Shown here in pieces: positions 51,415-60,369 of a stretch of 64,000 nucleotides of DNA. The notes below the pieces were generated by a model that saw only the letters and a list, made by a program, of their open reading frames with translations, did not search any database and had not been told where the DNA came from. Each line of letters starts with the position of its first letter. Position 1 is the stretch's first letter. The stretch lies in the NCBI RefSeq assembly GCF_038595065.1, contig NZ_CP152003.1, forward strand, positions 4,816,001 through 4,880,000, read 5' to 3'. This DNA comes from Sutcliffiella sp. FSL R7-0096. GTDB taxonomy: Bacteria > Bacillota > Bacilli > Bacillales > Bacillaceae_I. The position numbers were made by a program, and so were the translations under genes.

Positions 51415-52728
51415 TTATTCTAGAATTGTTAGTATTTCTTTGGGAAATGTAGGAACTTTAGAACTTTTATATTTAGATAAATGATTCATTTCAAACCCTT
51501 CTATATGATTCTTATATAAATTAAGAACAAATAATTTGTCCTCTGAAATTAATTCTTTATTACTTTGTAGTATTTCTAAAATTTTTTTATTATTTGGAAT
51601 AATATCAGTAATGCACTTTTCTTTCCACATATATGCAAACTCTGAAACTGGGGTATGCTGGGCTGTAATACTAAATGGTCCATATTGCTTAAAAATTCGT
51701 TCATTTTCTGAAAATAGTTCACTTAATTCTTTTTTTAGTTTATCTTTTTTACAATTTATTTCATCTTCTGATCTATTTTTATTATTTGAGAATTTTGGGA
51801 TGTGATACTCCAAAACGCCATTTTCCATTTTCCTACCTAACGTATTATTTAATGTCCAATATTCATGTTCACTGTTCCAAATATATTGGGAAATTTTCGC
51901 AACGCCATCCTCGATTAAAAAGTCTCCGAAACCTCCTAGAGAATATTCATCTGAGTGCACTCCAGCACTAACAATATTTAAGAGATTATTATATTGATTT
52001 GCTTCTATATTGTATGCTGCTCTATGTACATGACCAGAAAGGTATAAATCAATATTAAAATCATCAAATAAACTTTTAATTGCATTTTTATCACTATCAG
52101 CCATACATTCTAATGTATGGTGCCCAATGGCAATAGACAATTTATTATTATCTACTCCTAAATTAGATAAACAATCCAATAATTTATTCTTCCCAATAAG
52201 TAATGCCCCTTCTTCTCCAGCTCTATTTGCAATAAGACATGTATTTAAATGCACTATATTATAATTTTCTGTTTCAAGTAAAAAGTGAATATTATTTAAG
52301 GGGTATTCTTTTGTTAAAAAGTCAAAATAGAAGGTTGAAAAAGAATCGAAACTACTCAATATTTTAGACTTATTCTCCTCATCTTCAAGATATTCATCTA
52401 ATGTGTTTGAAGGGTTATTTGATTCAACGATTTCATTAATCAAATCAGTTCTATCACTATTTCGTCTGATGTCATGATTTCCAGGAATAATATATATTTG
52501 CTTTTTCGATAAATTAAGTATTCTAAAAATTTCTTCGAAAAATCTCATTTGATTTTCGTTAAAACCTTGTCCTTGATGGGAGAGATCTCCTGTTAAAATA
52601 ACAAAATTAAATGGGTTTACTTGATTTAACTCATTTATTTTTGTTAATAGCCTCATCCTCATTCTTCTAGATTGATAATTTTCAACTTGAAAGTGAATAT
52701 CAGAAATATGTAAAAAACGCAAAAGCAT
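51415..52728 (-). CDS. Calcineurin-like metallophosphoesterase with unknown C-terminal domain
   Basis: About 437 aa from ATG 52728 behind GAGGTG. All metallophosphoesterase motifs are present in order: SDIHF (D10, H12), LTGDLSH, PGNHDIRR, IGHHTLE and SGHVH. After about residue 285 a separate domain begins, with NERIFKQYGPFS, DIIPNN and LYKNHIEGFEMNH as its most conserved-looking parts; I recall similar tails on other bacterial conflict proteins but cannot name the family. First gene of the three-gene operon. Substrate (nucleotide, cyclic nucleotide, DNA or phosphoprotein) unknown. Confidence 0.85.
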   Translation of the reverse strand: MLLRFLHISDIHFQVENYQSRRMRMRLLTKINELNQVNPFNFVILTGDLSHQGQGFNENQMRFFEEIFRILNLSKKQIYIIPGNHDIRRNSDRTDLINEIVESNNPSNTLDEYLEDEENKSKILSSFDSFSTFYFDFLTKEYPLNNIHFLLETENYNIVHLNTCLIANRAGEEGALLIGKNKLLDCLSNLGVDNNKLSIAIGHHTLECMADSDKNAIKSLFDDFNIDLYLSGHVHRAAYNIEANQYNNLLNIVSAGVHSDEYSLGGFGDFLIEDGVAKISQYIWNSEHEYWTLNNTLGRKMENGVLEYHIPKFSNNKNRSEDEINCKKDKLKKELSELFSENERIFKQYGPFSITAQHTPVSEFAYMWKEKCITDIIPNNKKILEILQSNKELISEDKLFVLNLYKNHIEGFEMNHLSKYKSSKVPTFPKEILTILE

Positions 52729-53072
52729 TGTATAGCACCTCAAATATTTAACATAAATTCGAATAATCTATTATATACTCTGAATTATTATTAGTATTCT
52801 ACATCGCTTCCAATTTTTCCTTCTTCACTTTAACTGCTTCGTTATTTTGAGTGAAATCCTACACAAAGTCCATAGAATAAAGGAGGATTTTGCACATTAT
52901 TACGTCTACTGTGCAACAGATTACAAAAAAGAAGCGGGATATATCGAACCCACTTCAACCCCAAAATACCTCGATATAAACAACGAATTTGATTTAAACT
53001 TGAATATATTAAGAAAATTCATGTTATAGAAATCATCCAGAATTTTTATATTCCATCTATTTAATGTTATAT
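52729..53072. other. Degenerate AT-rich stretch in the island
   Basis: Contains a 60-codon plus-strand frame (52847-53029) including HYYVYCATDYKKEAGYIEPT that resembles a gene fragment but matches nothing I recognise, with no good ribosome-binding site. Otherwise nothing. Confidence 0.4.
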
Positions 53073-53216
53073 TTACTTCGTAAGCTGCCTAGTTCTTTCA
53101 GGGGTTAGAGTTAACATTACTCCTACATCCCTAAATTTCATAGGTTCATCACTGACCCCGTATATAGAATCTAAAATTAGTTGTTCTCTATCTGATAAAA
53201 CACTCTTATTTTCTTA
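53073..53216 (-). pseudogene. Relic of a sigma-factor region 4 domain
   Basis: A stop-to-stop minus-strand frame reads LSDREQLILDSIYGVSDEP and then KFRDVGVMLTLTPERTRQLT. This is the helix-turn-helix of sigma-70 region 4 (L..RE...L...YG...........G..L..T.ERxRQ). No start codon or upstream domains exist. The rest of the sigma-like gene has been lost. Confidence 0.6.
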
Positions 53217-53568
53217 ATGAACTTTTTATACTCTTGTGATTCTCTCTCCTTTATTATTTAATAATAGCGCTTTTTTTCATTTATCTTTTAATTTGTCCTT
53301 ATCTCTATATAGTAAAGAACATCTTCCTTAGTTATCATATAAAATTTCAACAACTCCTTTTTTCATACTAGTCAGTAAATCACTCTAAAACATAATTCGA
53401 CAACTAATGTTATATACCTCCAGAACTTGAAAAGCATGTGTTTTTATAACGTCTTCAGTTTTGTCATAACATTACCTTTAACCACTCATCTGTGTACTAA
53501 TAAATCCCTAGTTTAATTAGGTATTTTTCCCCTCCTTTAAGACCAATACTGTTATAAACGATAATGGA

Positions 53569-55293
53569 GTGGTTAATCTGAATGAAATAAAAAGCGTAGC
53601 AATATACGTTCGTGTCAGCACCGAAGAACAGGCAAGTGAAGGCTATAGCATTTCTGCACAATTGCAAACCCTTCGCCAATTTACTCATCTTTACGGCTGG
53701 CAGATCGCTGAAGAATACGTCGATGAAGGCATTAGTGGTAAAGATATAAAAGGCCGACCGGCATTGCAAAGAATGATATTGGATGTGGAGAAGGACAAAT
53801 TCCAAGCTGTATTGGTATGGAAGATATCACGTCTTTCAAGAAATATGTTAAATACTCTTGTGCTGCTAGATAAATTCGAAGAGTATGTTGTAAAGTTCAT
53901 TTCCTACTCTGAGAATTTTGATACATCCAGTCCTATAGGTAAACTGGTCGTACAATTGATGGCATCCATTGCCGAAATGGAGAGAAATACCCTTTCTGAA
54001 AATGTGAAGCTAGGAATGACTCAACGTGCTAAAGTAGGAAGCTGGAACGGCGGCGTGGTTTTCGGATTTGATTCTATAGAAAAAGAGCTTATCATTAATC
54101 CAAAAGAAGCAGAGATTGTTCAACTTATTTTTACTCTATATGCAGAAGGTAAAGGTCTCAAAGCCCTCGCTAATCACTTAAACAAAGAAGGATATCGGAC
54201 TAAACGTGGCAGACACTTCTCAATCAATGGTATTGCTACAATATTAGATAATCCTATCTATGTTGGTAAAATACGATGGTTACAAGTTGAGAACTGGGAT
54301 AAAAAGAGAAGGCGTGGAAAAAATACGAATCCCATTTTAGTTGAAGGGAAACACGAAGCAATTATCTCCGACGAACTTTGGAATATCGTTCATGCCCGTA
54401 GACAAAGTAAGTCATTTAAGCAGCGTCAGTCTAACGAACCTTTTCTCTTAAGCAGTATCCTTAGATGTCCTAACTGTGGTCAAGGCATGGTCCCATCTAT
54501 TACTATTTCTACTCGAAAAGATGGAACTAAACGAAAGCATCGCTATTATGTCTGTAGTGACTTCCACAACAAAGGATCATCAGCATGTAAAGCAAATTCA
54601 ATTAAAGCCTACTATGCAGAAGATGCTGTCATTAATCGTATAACAGACTTCTTAAACGATTCAGCTGGCTTTAGTAATACTATAGAGAATATTAATGAAG
54701 ACACGGTTCATACAAATGTGAAACTAAAAGAGCAGTTAGAGATGATTGAAGCAGAACTTAAAAAAGCCAATGCCATGCAAGAAAAATATATGGAAGCTTT
54801 TGAGCAAAATCTCTTCCCTGTATCCATACTACAGGAAAAGTTACACAAGTTAGCTAAATCGAAGAATGACTTAGTTCAAAAGAAAAATGAACTTAGCTTT
54901 CAACTAAGTTCATCCGACTCAAAAATTATTACACCTGACGTGGTTAGGCATTTATTAGAAATGTATGTACAAGTATTTCAACAGTCTTCGAGAGAAAAGA
55001 AAAAGCAGCTTTTTCAACTTTTAATAAATAAGATAACGATAATACAAGCTGACGGTCGCTCTCGAACGGTGGATAATATCGAACTCGATTTTGATTTTTC
55101 AGAAGTCAATCTGTCCAAAACATTTACACTTATTCACATCTTGTATCTTGAATCAGATCATTCAGAGCAAAATTCCTCTTCAAAACCTGATTCAAAAGAC
55201 AAAATGCCATCTTATCTTCAGTTTTTTTTGCCTCTATTTATGGTACGGTTCCCCCCGATTAATCCGAAAACCCCGATAAACCTGCTCCAATAG
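53569..55293 (+). CDS. Large serine recombinase (integrase of the rlmH island)
   Basis: Protein of 574 aa from GTG 53569. The resolvase domain starts [20 protein letters not shown] with the catalytic Ser in VRVST and includes [14 protein letters not shown]. The recombinase domain has [20 protein letters not shown] and [12 protein letters not shown] zinc ribbon follows with [10 protein letters not shown] and YYVCSD, then a coiled coil (about residues 385-450) and a C-terminal tail. The class catalyses attP x attB integration and includes staphylococcal Ccr proteins. The last 60 nt overlap rlmH; the final 13 or so residues are coded by host DNA. Confidence 0.93.
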   Translation: MVNLNEIKSVAIYVRVSTEEQASEGYSISAQLQTLRQFTHLYGWQIAEEYVDEGISGKDIKGRPALQRMILDVEKDKFQAVLVWKISRLSRNMLNTLVLLDKFEEYVVKFISYSENFDTSSPIGKLVVQLMASIAEMERNTLSENVKLGMTQRAKVGSWNGGVVFGFDSIEKELIINPKEAEIVQLIFTLYAEGKGLKALANHLNKEGYRTKRGRHFSINGIATILDNPIYVGKIRWLQVENWDKKRRRGKNTNPILVEGKHEAIISDELWNIVHARRQSKSFKQRQSNEPFLLSSILRCPNCGQGMVPSITISTRKDGTKRKHRYYVCSDFHNKGSSACKANSIKAYYAEDAVINRITDFLNDSAGFSNTIENINEDTVHTNVKLKEQLEMIEAELKKANAMQEKYMEAFEQNLFPVSILQEKLHKLAKSKNDLVQKKNELSFQLSSSDSKIITPDVVRHLLEMYVQVFQQSSREKKKQLFQLLINKITIIQADGRSRTVDNIELDFDFSEVNLSKTFTLIHILYLESDHSEQNSSSKPDSKDKMPSYLQFFLPLFMVRFPPINPKTPINLLQ

Positions 55294-55713
55294 TATCAAC
55301 TTCATCAACTGATGCGGAAACGTCATCCTAGAAAAAGACAACGTATCATTCGCCCTCTTCATCACGTCCCCGCTCAACCCAAGCGATCCCCCAATCACAA
55401 ACGCTACCTTACTCTTCCCATAAGTAGCCAGCTTGTCCATTTCCCTCGCCAATTCTTCAGATGAACGTTGCTTCCCTTCAATCGCCAAAGCAATCACATG
55501 GGTATCATCAGAAATCTTCCCTAGTATCCGTTCGCCTTCTTTATTTTTCACTTGTTCCATTTCGGCTTCGCTTAATTGTTCTGGGGCTTTTTCGTCTGGG
55601 AGCTCAATGATGTCTATTTTTGCGTAGGCACTCAAACGTTTCAAATACTCATTTATTCCTTGTTTCAGATACTTCTCTTTTAGTTTTCCTATTGTGATTA
55701 TTGAGATATTCAC
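55234..55713 (-). CDS. rlmH: 23S rRNA (pseudouridine1915-N3)-methyltransferase
   Basis: Protein of 159 aa, the standard RlmH length. Begins [20 protein letters not shown]; the SAM-binding knot of the SPOUT fold shows as [15 protein letters not shown] and the C-terminus is [11 protein letters not shown]. It methylates the pseudouridine at 1915 in helix 69 of 23S rRNA on the assembled ribosome. The island is inserted at its last codons; the element supplies an AAA TAG end in place of the native AAG TAA, so the protein is unchanged. This is the Bacillus yydA locus. Confidence 0.96.
   Translation of the reverse strand: MNISIITIGKLKEKYLKQGINEYLKRLSAYAKIDIIELPDEKAPEQLSEAEMEQVKNKEGERILGKISDDTHVIALAIEGKQRSSEELAREMDKLATYGKSKVAFVIGGSLGLSGDVMKRANDTLSFSRMTFPHQLMKLILLEQVYRGFRINRGEPYHK
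55238..55251. other. Right attachment repeat of the rlmH island (attR core)
   Basis: TTATGGTACGGTTC, identical to 45725-45738, codes on the minus strand for the EPYHK end of RlmH and on the plus strand for the MVRF stretch near the recombinase C-terminus. Confidence 0.85.
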
Positions 55714-55737
55714 ATGTCATACCACCTTGCAAACAGT

Positions 55738-56009
55738 TTATCCACAGAAGTTATCCACATATCAACAATTTCTATCCACATTTAGTGGGCGAATATTAGT
55801 TCCCCACCATATATATTGCAGCTTCTTTACAAAATTCACAGGTTGTTGATAACTTTTCTTCTTCCGGTAACATCTCTAAAATTGGTGCTTCCTCGTGTTC
55901 ATCTATGTACATTTCCATTGCTAACTCAATATGCTCTAAACAGCATTTCATTTTATCCACAATCCTTTCAAAACCTTCTTTAACTTCACTAGAATACCAT
56001 TTATCCACA
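55738..56009 (+). promoter_or_regulatory. Cluster of five DnaA boxes
   Basis: TTATCCACA occurs perfectly at 55738-55746, 55751-55759, 55953-55961 and 56001-56009, and CTATCCACA at 55772-55780, all in the same orientation within 272 bp. Three lie in the rlmH leader and two inside the CxxH/CxxC gene. B. subtilis has a known oriC-proximal DnaA-box cluster at yydA (rlmH), so this is probably its counterpart. Confidence 0.85.
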
Positions 56010-56044
56010 TGTGAGGAAACAGAAAGGGAAGAGATTTCTGCCAT
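55796..56044 (-). CDS. CxxH/CxxC small protein
   Basis: Up to 82 aa. The family signature is KCCLEHIELAMEMYIDEHEE (CxxH type) followed by TTCEFCKEAAIYMV (CxxC), likely a metal-binding site. An ATG at residue 32 would give 51 aa, closer to the compact family size. The first ATG follows GGGGAGAG with very short spacing, so the start is uncertain. It regularly sits between htrC and rlmH in Bacillaceae. Function unknown. Confidence 0.8.
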   Translation of the reverse strand: MAEISSLSVSSHVDKWYSSEVKEGFERIVDKMKCCLEHIELAMEMYIDEHEEAPILEMLPEEEKLSTTCEFCKEAAIYMVGN

Positions 56045-56060
56045 CTCTCCCCTTTTCTTC

Positions 56061-57314
56061 TTATTCGCCGGTTGTATCTTCCGTTAAATTCACGGTTGTT
56101 GATTTTTGATCCTTGCCTCGATAGAAAGTTACCTTCATATCATCGCCGACCTGTTTTTCATTATAAAGATGCTTGCGCAACTCAATGACATCCCGCACTT
56201 GTTCGCCGTCAAGGTCCACAATAACATCATATTCCTGCAATCCTGCTTTAGCGGCAGGTGATCCAGGTGCCACTCCCGTAATATACACACCTGCACTTAC
56301 TTCTTTCGGAAGCTTCAACGTCTGTTGCCAGTGGTAGCTTGATACATCGGACAACGAGCCAATGCTGACACCAAAGTATGGCCGTTTAACCTGGCCGTAT
56401 TGCTCCAAGTCACTAATGATTGGAATCGCCGAGTTGACCGGTATGGCCAAACCGATACCTTCCACCGCGGACTGGGCAATTTTCATCGAGTTGATGCCGA
56501 TGACTTTCCCTTGGATATTGATCAAAGCGCCTCCGCTGTTACCAGGGTTGATGGCAGCATCTGTTTGCATGACATCCGCGTGCCAATCCGGAGTGCCGTC
56601 CCTATTCACATCAACAGGAATGCTCCGATCTGTTCCGGAGATGATTCCCTGTGTTACCGAGCCGGAAAACTGCAGTCCTAGAGGGTTTCCGATGGCGATC
56701 ACAGGCTCGCCTGTACGGACGCTGTCAGAGTCCCCGAAGTCCGCCACCTTTGTCACCATTTCATCTGCCATGGATAACACAGCAAGATCTGTCAACGGAT
56801 CTTCACCGAGCACCTCTGCCGGTACCCTTGTCCCGTCAATCAGGCTGAGTTCCACCTGGGTTGCCCCTTCAATAACATGATAATTCGTCACCACATAGGC
56901 TTTTCCGTTCTCTTTTTTATAGATGACACCAGAGCCTGTCCCCGCCTCGCCTTCCTCATCTGTTTCGACTTCCGTGTCGTTCCAGAAGGAGGCATTTTGC
57001 AGGTTGATGACGCCGACAACTGCTTCTGCGACATTATCGACTGCTTCTGTTACACCTGATGTTACATTAACGGAGACATTGCGAATTTCCGCTGCAGTAC
57101 CACCGGATTCTGACTGATTTGGCAACTGCCCGCGCTGTTCCACCGCTTGACGATTACTCCCATCCGGCATCACTCTTCCCGTCAAACCAGGGAAGGCCAC
57201 AGCCAATAATAAAACGCCAAGTGACAACGCCACGATTCCAGGGAGAAAATACCTCCCTCTGTTTCCTTTTTGCTTAGAATGTTTGGATGGATCTTGTTTG
57301 TCGTAATATCCCAT
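56061..57314 (-). CDS. htrC: HtrA-like membrane serine protease (HtrC)
   Basis: About 417 aa from ATG 57314, with GGAAGG upstream. One N-terminal membrane helix (about residues 23-43), a trypsin-like domain with the triad in VVTNYHVIEGA (His), DLAVLSM (Asp) and INPGNSGGALIN (Ser), then a C-terminal PDZ domain (YFGVSIGSLSDVSSYHW onward, ending with VIDLRKHLYN-like text). DegP-like proteases degrade or refold damaged exported proteins at the membrane surface. Follows walJ in the conserved wal cluster. Confidence 0.94.
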   Translation of the reverse strand: MGYYDKQDPSKHSKQKGNRGRYFLPGIVALSLGVLLLAVAFPGLTGRVMPDGSNRQAVEQRGQLPNQSESGGTAAEIRNVSVNVTSGVTEAVDNVAEAVVGVINLQNASFWNDTEVETDEEGEAGTGSGVIYKKENGKAYVVTNYHVIEGATQVELSLIDGTRVPAEVLGEDPLTDLAVLSMADEMVTKVADFGDSDSVRTGEPVIAIGNPLGLQFSGSVTQGIISGTDRSIPVDVNRDGTPDWHADVMQTDAAINPGNSGGALINIQGKVIGINSMKIAQSAVEGIGLAIPVNSAIPIISDLEQYGQVKRPYFGVSIGSLSDVSSYHWQQTLKLPKEVSAGVYITGVAPGSPAAKAGLQEYDVIVDLDGEQVRDVIELRKHLYNEKQVGDDMKVTFYRGKDQKSTTVNLTEDTTGE

Positions 57315-57422
57315 GTTGTCCTTCCTTTCTTTCACATCGCAACTACCATCGCCACTCCATGTAAAAGTCCTAAAGGGTCCAGGAAAAAAGACAAAAAGAA
57401 AGGCGCTATAAGCCTAAGACTT

Positions 57423-58217
57423 TTACACGAAAGCAAGCGCGGTTGGTTTCTCAGGATCTGTGTCATACAACTCCACTTGTTCTCCCACGATTACTCCCCG
57501 TGTGGCAAGTGTTTGCTGGACAGACATCCTCGCTAGATCTTTCATGTTATTATCTTTACTTAAATGCGCCAAATAAATACGCTTCGTTTTGTCTCCCATG
57601 ACATCCGCCATGGCAAGGGCTGCATCCTCATTGGATACGTGTCCTACATCGCTTAAGATACGTCGTTTGATGCTCCATGGATAGTGTCCCATCTGTAACA
57701 TCTGCACGTCATGATTGCTTTCAAAAACATAGGCGTCTGCATCGGAAATGATGCCTTTCACCCTGTCGCTGACATAACCAGTGTCGGTGATGACAACAAC
57801 TTTTTTATCCCCATCATGGAAGGAATAGAACATCGGCTCTGCTGCATCGTGTGATACACCGAATGATTGAACATCCAGACCACCAAATGTTTTCACCTGT
57901 TCCAGCTCAAACGTGAATTTTTGCTCTGTCGGGATGACGCCAACCAGGCCGTCCATCGCCTTCCATGTCTTTTCATTGGCATAGATCGGGAGCTTGTACT
58001 TTCTGGCAAGTACGCCAAGTCCCTTAATGTGATCGCTATGCTCATGTGTCACCAAAATACCGGATAGATCTTCTATTTTTCTGCCTATCCCATTAAACAG
58101 TTCTTGCATTTTTTTGCCGCTCAAACCAGCATCGATTAATAAAGAATGCTCCTCTGTTGCGACATAAATTGCATTTCCTGTGCTGCCGCTTGCTAGCACG
58201 CTAAAATGCAGGCTCAT
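57423..58217 (-). CDS. walJ: MBL-fold hydrolase WalJ (YycJ)
   Basis: Metallo-beta-lactamase-fold protein of 264 aa: [20 protein letters not shown] at the start, the metal motif THEHSDH, VFESNHD and the final HLSKDNN. WalJ is co-transcribed with walRKHI and has been linked to cell-wall metabolism and DNA mismatch repair (5'-3' exonuclease activity in relatives). 6 nt after walI. Confidence 0.95.
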   Translation of the reverse strand: MSLHFSVLASGSTGNAIYVATEEHSLLIDAGLSGKKMQELFNGIGRKIEDLSGILVTHEHSDHIKGLGVLARKYKLPIYANEKTWKAMDGLVGVIPTEQKFTFELEQVKTFGGLDVQSFGVSHDAAEPMFYSFHDGDKKVVVITDTGYVSDRVKGIISDADAYVFESNHDVQMLQMGHYPWSIKRRILSDVGHVSNEDAALAMADVMGDKTKRIYLAHLSKDNNMKDLARMSVQQTLATRGVIVGEQVELYDTDPEKPTALAFV

Positions 58218-58223
58218 GTCACT

Positions 58224-59030
58224 TCACTCCAATGTTCGATTGTCTTTTTTAATAATGGATCCTTCAAATGCGTTTACGAAAAAGTCCTGTTCAAGGTTCT
58301 TATTCTCGTTGATGACGATATGCCAAGTCGGGATCAATACATGCGAGTTCGTATTATCCAACAAGGTGTAATAGCCGAGTTCCATATGGCTGACATGGCT
58401 TCTTGACCGTAAATCGCCGCTGTTGTACAAGTTCTCCAATGCATTGAAAACAGAGATGACATCTTGCTCTACATCCATTTCCTCAAGATCCGTGATATAT
58501 GTCTGCATATAGGAGACAATCTCACCCAGTTCGTTTAATTGTACCGTTACCATCCCACTCGAGTTACTGTAAATATGCTTTCCGTCATATTGCTGGAAAA
58601 AATATAACGTATTGCTAACAGGATTAAAGCCCCAGAACTTATATTGGTCGGCAAAGAGAATTTGATCTTGGAAAACCGTATTGAGCTTTGAGGTCATATT
58701 AGTTTCCGGAAGCGCAATCGGTTCCTTCCACTCAGCAAGTATTGTTGTTTCGTCTATACGCTTTACCTCTTGCCCCTTTTCCTCCATTAACTCCTTCACA
58801 TCTTCATCAGTGAACACATAGCTGCTCCCGCTGATATAGCTTTCTTTAGAAGGTGCTTTTGGAAGGTCTGCATAGGTAATTTCATCTACCTCAAACTTCT
58901 CCTCTGTAGAGGCCTCAGCAAGTAATTCCAACTGACTTTTCTCTCTTTTATCAAGTATTTTTGCTCCAAGAAAGAGGTTTAAGACAAGGAACGTAAGGAT
59001 GAAGATTGTCTTGGTTTTCCTCCAATCCAT
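58224..59030 (-). CDS. walI: WalK regulator WalI (YycI)
   Basis: About 268 aa from ATG 59030, with GGAAGGGGGA upstream. One N-terminal transmembrane helix (MDWRKTKTIFILTFLVLNLF) anchors an extracytoplasmic YycI domain with YISGSSYVFTDEDVKELME. It forms a complex with WalH and restrains the kinase WalK. One nt separates it from the walH stop. Confidence 0.94.
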   Translation of the reverse strand: MDWRKTKTIFILTFLVLNLFLGAKILDKREKSQLELLAEASTEEKFEVDEITYADLPKAPSKESYISGSSYVFTDEDVKELMEEKGQEVKRIDETTILAEWKEPIALPETNMTSKLNTVFQDQILFADQYKFWGFNPVSNTLYFFQQYDGKHIYSNSSGMVTVQLNELGEIVSYMQTYITDLEEMDVEQDVISVFNALENLYNSGDLRSRSHVSHMELGYYTLLDNTNSHVLIPTWHIVINENKNLEQDFFVNAFEGSIIKKDNRTLE

Positions 59031-59031
59031 C

Positions 59032-60369
59032 TTACATTCCCCCTTCCAAATCATCGTTTTCCGTAAAGTTAAGCTTGGACCATGTTGAATGGCTTTCCTG
59101 GTAAACCCATATCGGTTCGATCGTGATGATCTCCGTTGTTTCAGAACTTCGCTTTAGTTCATAAGCGATTTTAATATCAGTCACTTTGCTGGGATCGATG
59201 TTCAACTTTTCCATTTCCCTCAATACACGCTCTCCTCTAGGAAGTTTCTTTTGGGGAGATCTAGGCACAATGATGCCAAATTCAAAGATTGGCCGAGTAT
59301 ACTCACGCAGTTCATTATTCCTCCAGGATTGTACAATCTCTGTGACCGCATCTGAATTAAAGTTGAATATTGGATAGTCACCAACATACATTCGATAGGA
59401 AACGGTGTCCTCCAAGGTACTCCTATTCCATTTATCCAGCTTATAATTTTCTACAGGTCCCGTCCAACCGCTATGATTATTCACAAACTCGATTCCTTGC
59501 TCAATGACATTGAATTCCAATGTATTTCCTTGTCCGGTGTTCCCGGGGTTTACATATTGGAGTTTATAATCATGATTGGTTACCCTCATCAGCCTGGAAT
59601 CATCACGGTATACCTCCGCATCGAGCGTCATGTCTTTTGTTACAATGCTCGGCTCGCTAAAAAGTGCATCTTTGAAATCTTCCGGATTTAACTGATCGGT
59701 AAAATAACTATAGGTGCGTATTTGCTCCTCTTTCCTGTCCAGGGCAGGGAAGAATACATATCGATCATCCTGCGCTTTTAAAGAGAGGTAGAGCGGATTT
59801 GTTCTTCCTGTTTGATAAAAGGCACGCTCCATTTGGCTAAGCGATAGGTTGCTTACCCTTGCCGAATAAACTTCCTTCTCTTCGTAGTTGACCAAGAAGA
59901 TGGTTTGCTCACTACCTTCAGATACAACGTTAAAATCAATCAGTATTCTGTTGATATTAATTTCCGGGATCTCACTATCCCTAAAGTTTGTTAGAAAACG
60001 GAACGTCTGCAACGGGATATCATCAGGAAATACCACTTCCATTTTTCTGTTGCCATGCATAAAAGAAGTAAAGTCATGGTTGTTATTGTCCACCCGTTCA
60101 ATATCATAAAGGCTCCAACTTTTAAACTCATTCAGAAAGCGATCTGTATCCACATTCCCATGATGTACATCATCATAATGAAAAAGCATATGGCTTGGTT
60201 TTACAATTTGGTTGATTTCCTTCTTTTCCCTGATTTCCACATCACTGATGACTCGATCGCTGTTGATGTATTCATAGTCAGGTTGATAGGTCCACAGATT
60301 CCATGTAAGAACGAGGCTTAGTAGTACAAGAAAGGTTAAAATTAATGATTTAATAGTTTCATAATTCAT
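59032..60369 (-). CDS. walH: WalK regulator WalH (YycH)
   Basis: Protein of 445 aa with a single N-terminal membrane helix (about residues 7-27, LILTFLVLLSLVLTWNLWTY) and a large extracytoplasmic YycH domain. Together with WalI it contacts the WalK transmembrane helices and tunes its activity. Overlaps walK by 4 nt (ATGA). Confidence 0.94.
   Translation of the reverse strand: MNYETIKSLILTFLVLLSLVLTWNLWTYQPDYEYINSDRVISDVEIREKKEINQIVKPSHMLFHYDDVHHGNVDTDRFLNEFKSWSLYDIERVDNNNHDFTSFMHGNRKMEVVFPDDIPLQTFRFLTNFRDSEIPEININRILIDFNVVSEGSEQTIFLVNYEEKEVYSARVSNLSLSQMERAFYQTGRTNPLYLSLKAQDDRYVFFPALDRKEEQIRTYSYFTDQLNPEDFKDALFSEPSIVTKDMTLDAEVYRDDSRLMRVTNHDYKLQYVNPGNTGQGNTLEFNVIEQGIEFVNNHSGWTGPVENYKLDKWNRSTLEDTVSYRMYVGDYPIFNFNSDAVTEIVQSWRNNELREYTRPIFEFGIIVPRSPQKKLPRGERVLREMEKLNIDPSKVTDIKIAYELKRSSETTEIITIEPIWVYQESHSTWSKLNFTENDDLEGGM

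Larger units (their letters stand above)
45725..55251. mobile_element. 9.5-kb SCC-like genomic island integrated in the 3' end of rlmH
   Basis: Bounded by direct 14-bp repeats. Carries a large serine recombinase gene at the right end, an ABC-3C system, a metallophosphoesterase/unknown/nucleotidyltransferase operon and several relics. Genes inside are visibly more AT-rich (long A/T runs, AAA/TTA codon preference) than the flanking chromosome, consistent with recent transfer. Staphylococcal SCC elements use the same site and the same recombinase class. Confidence 0.85.
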
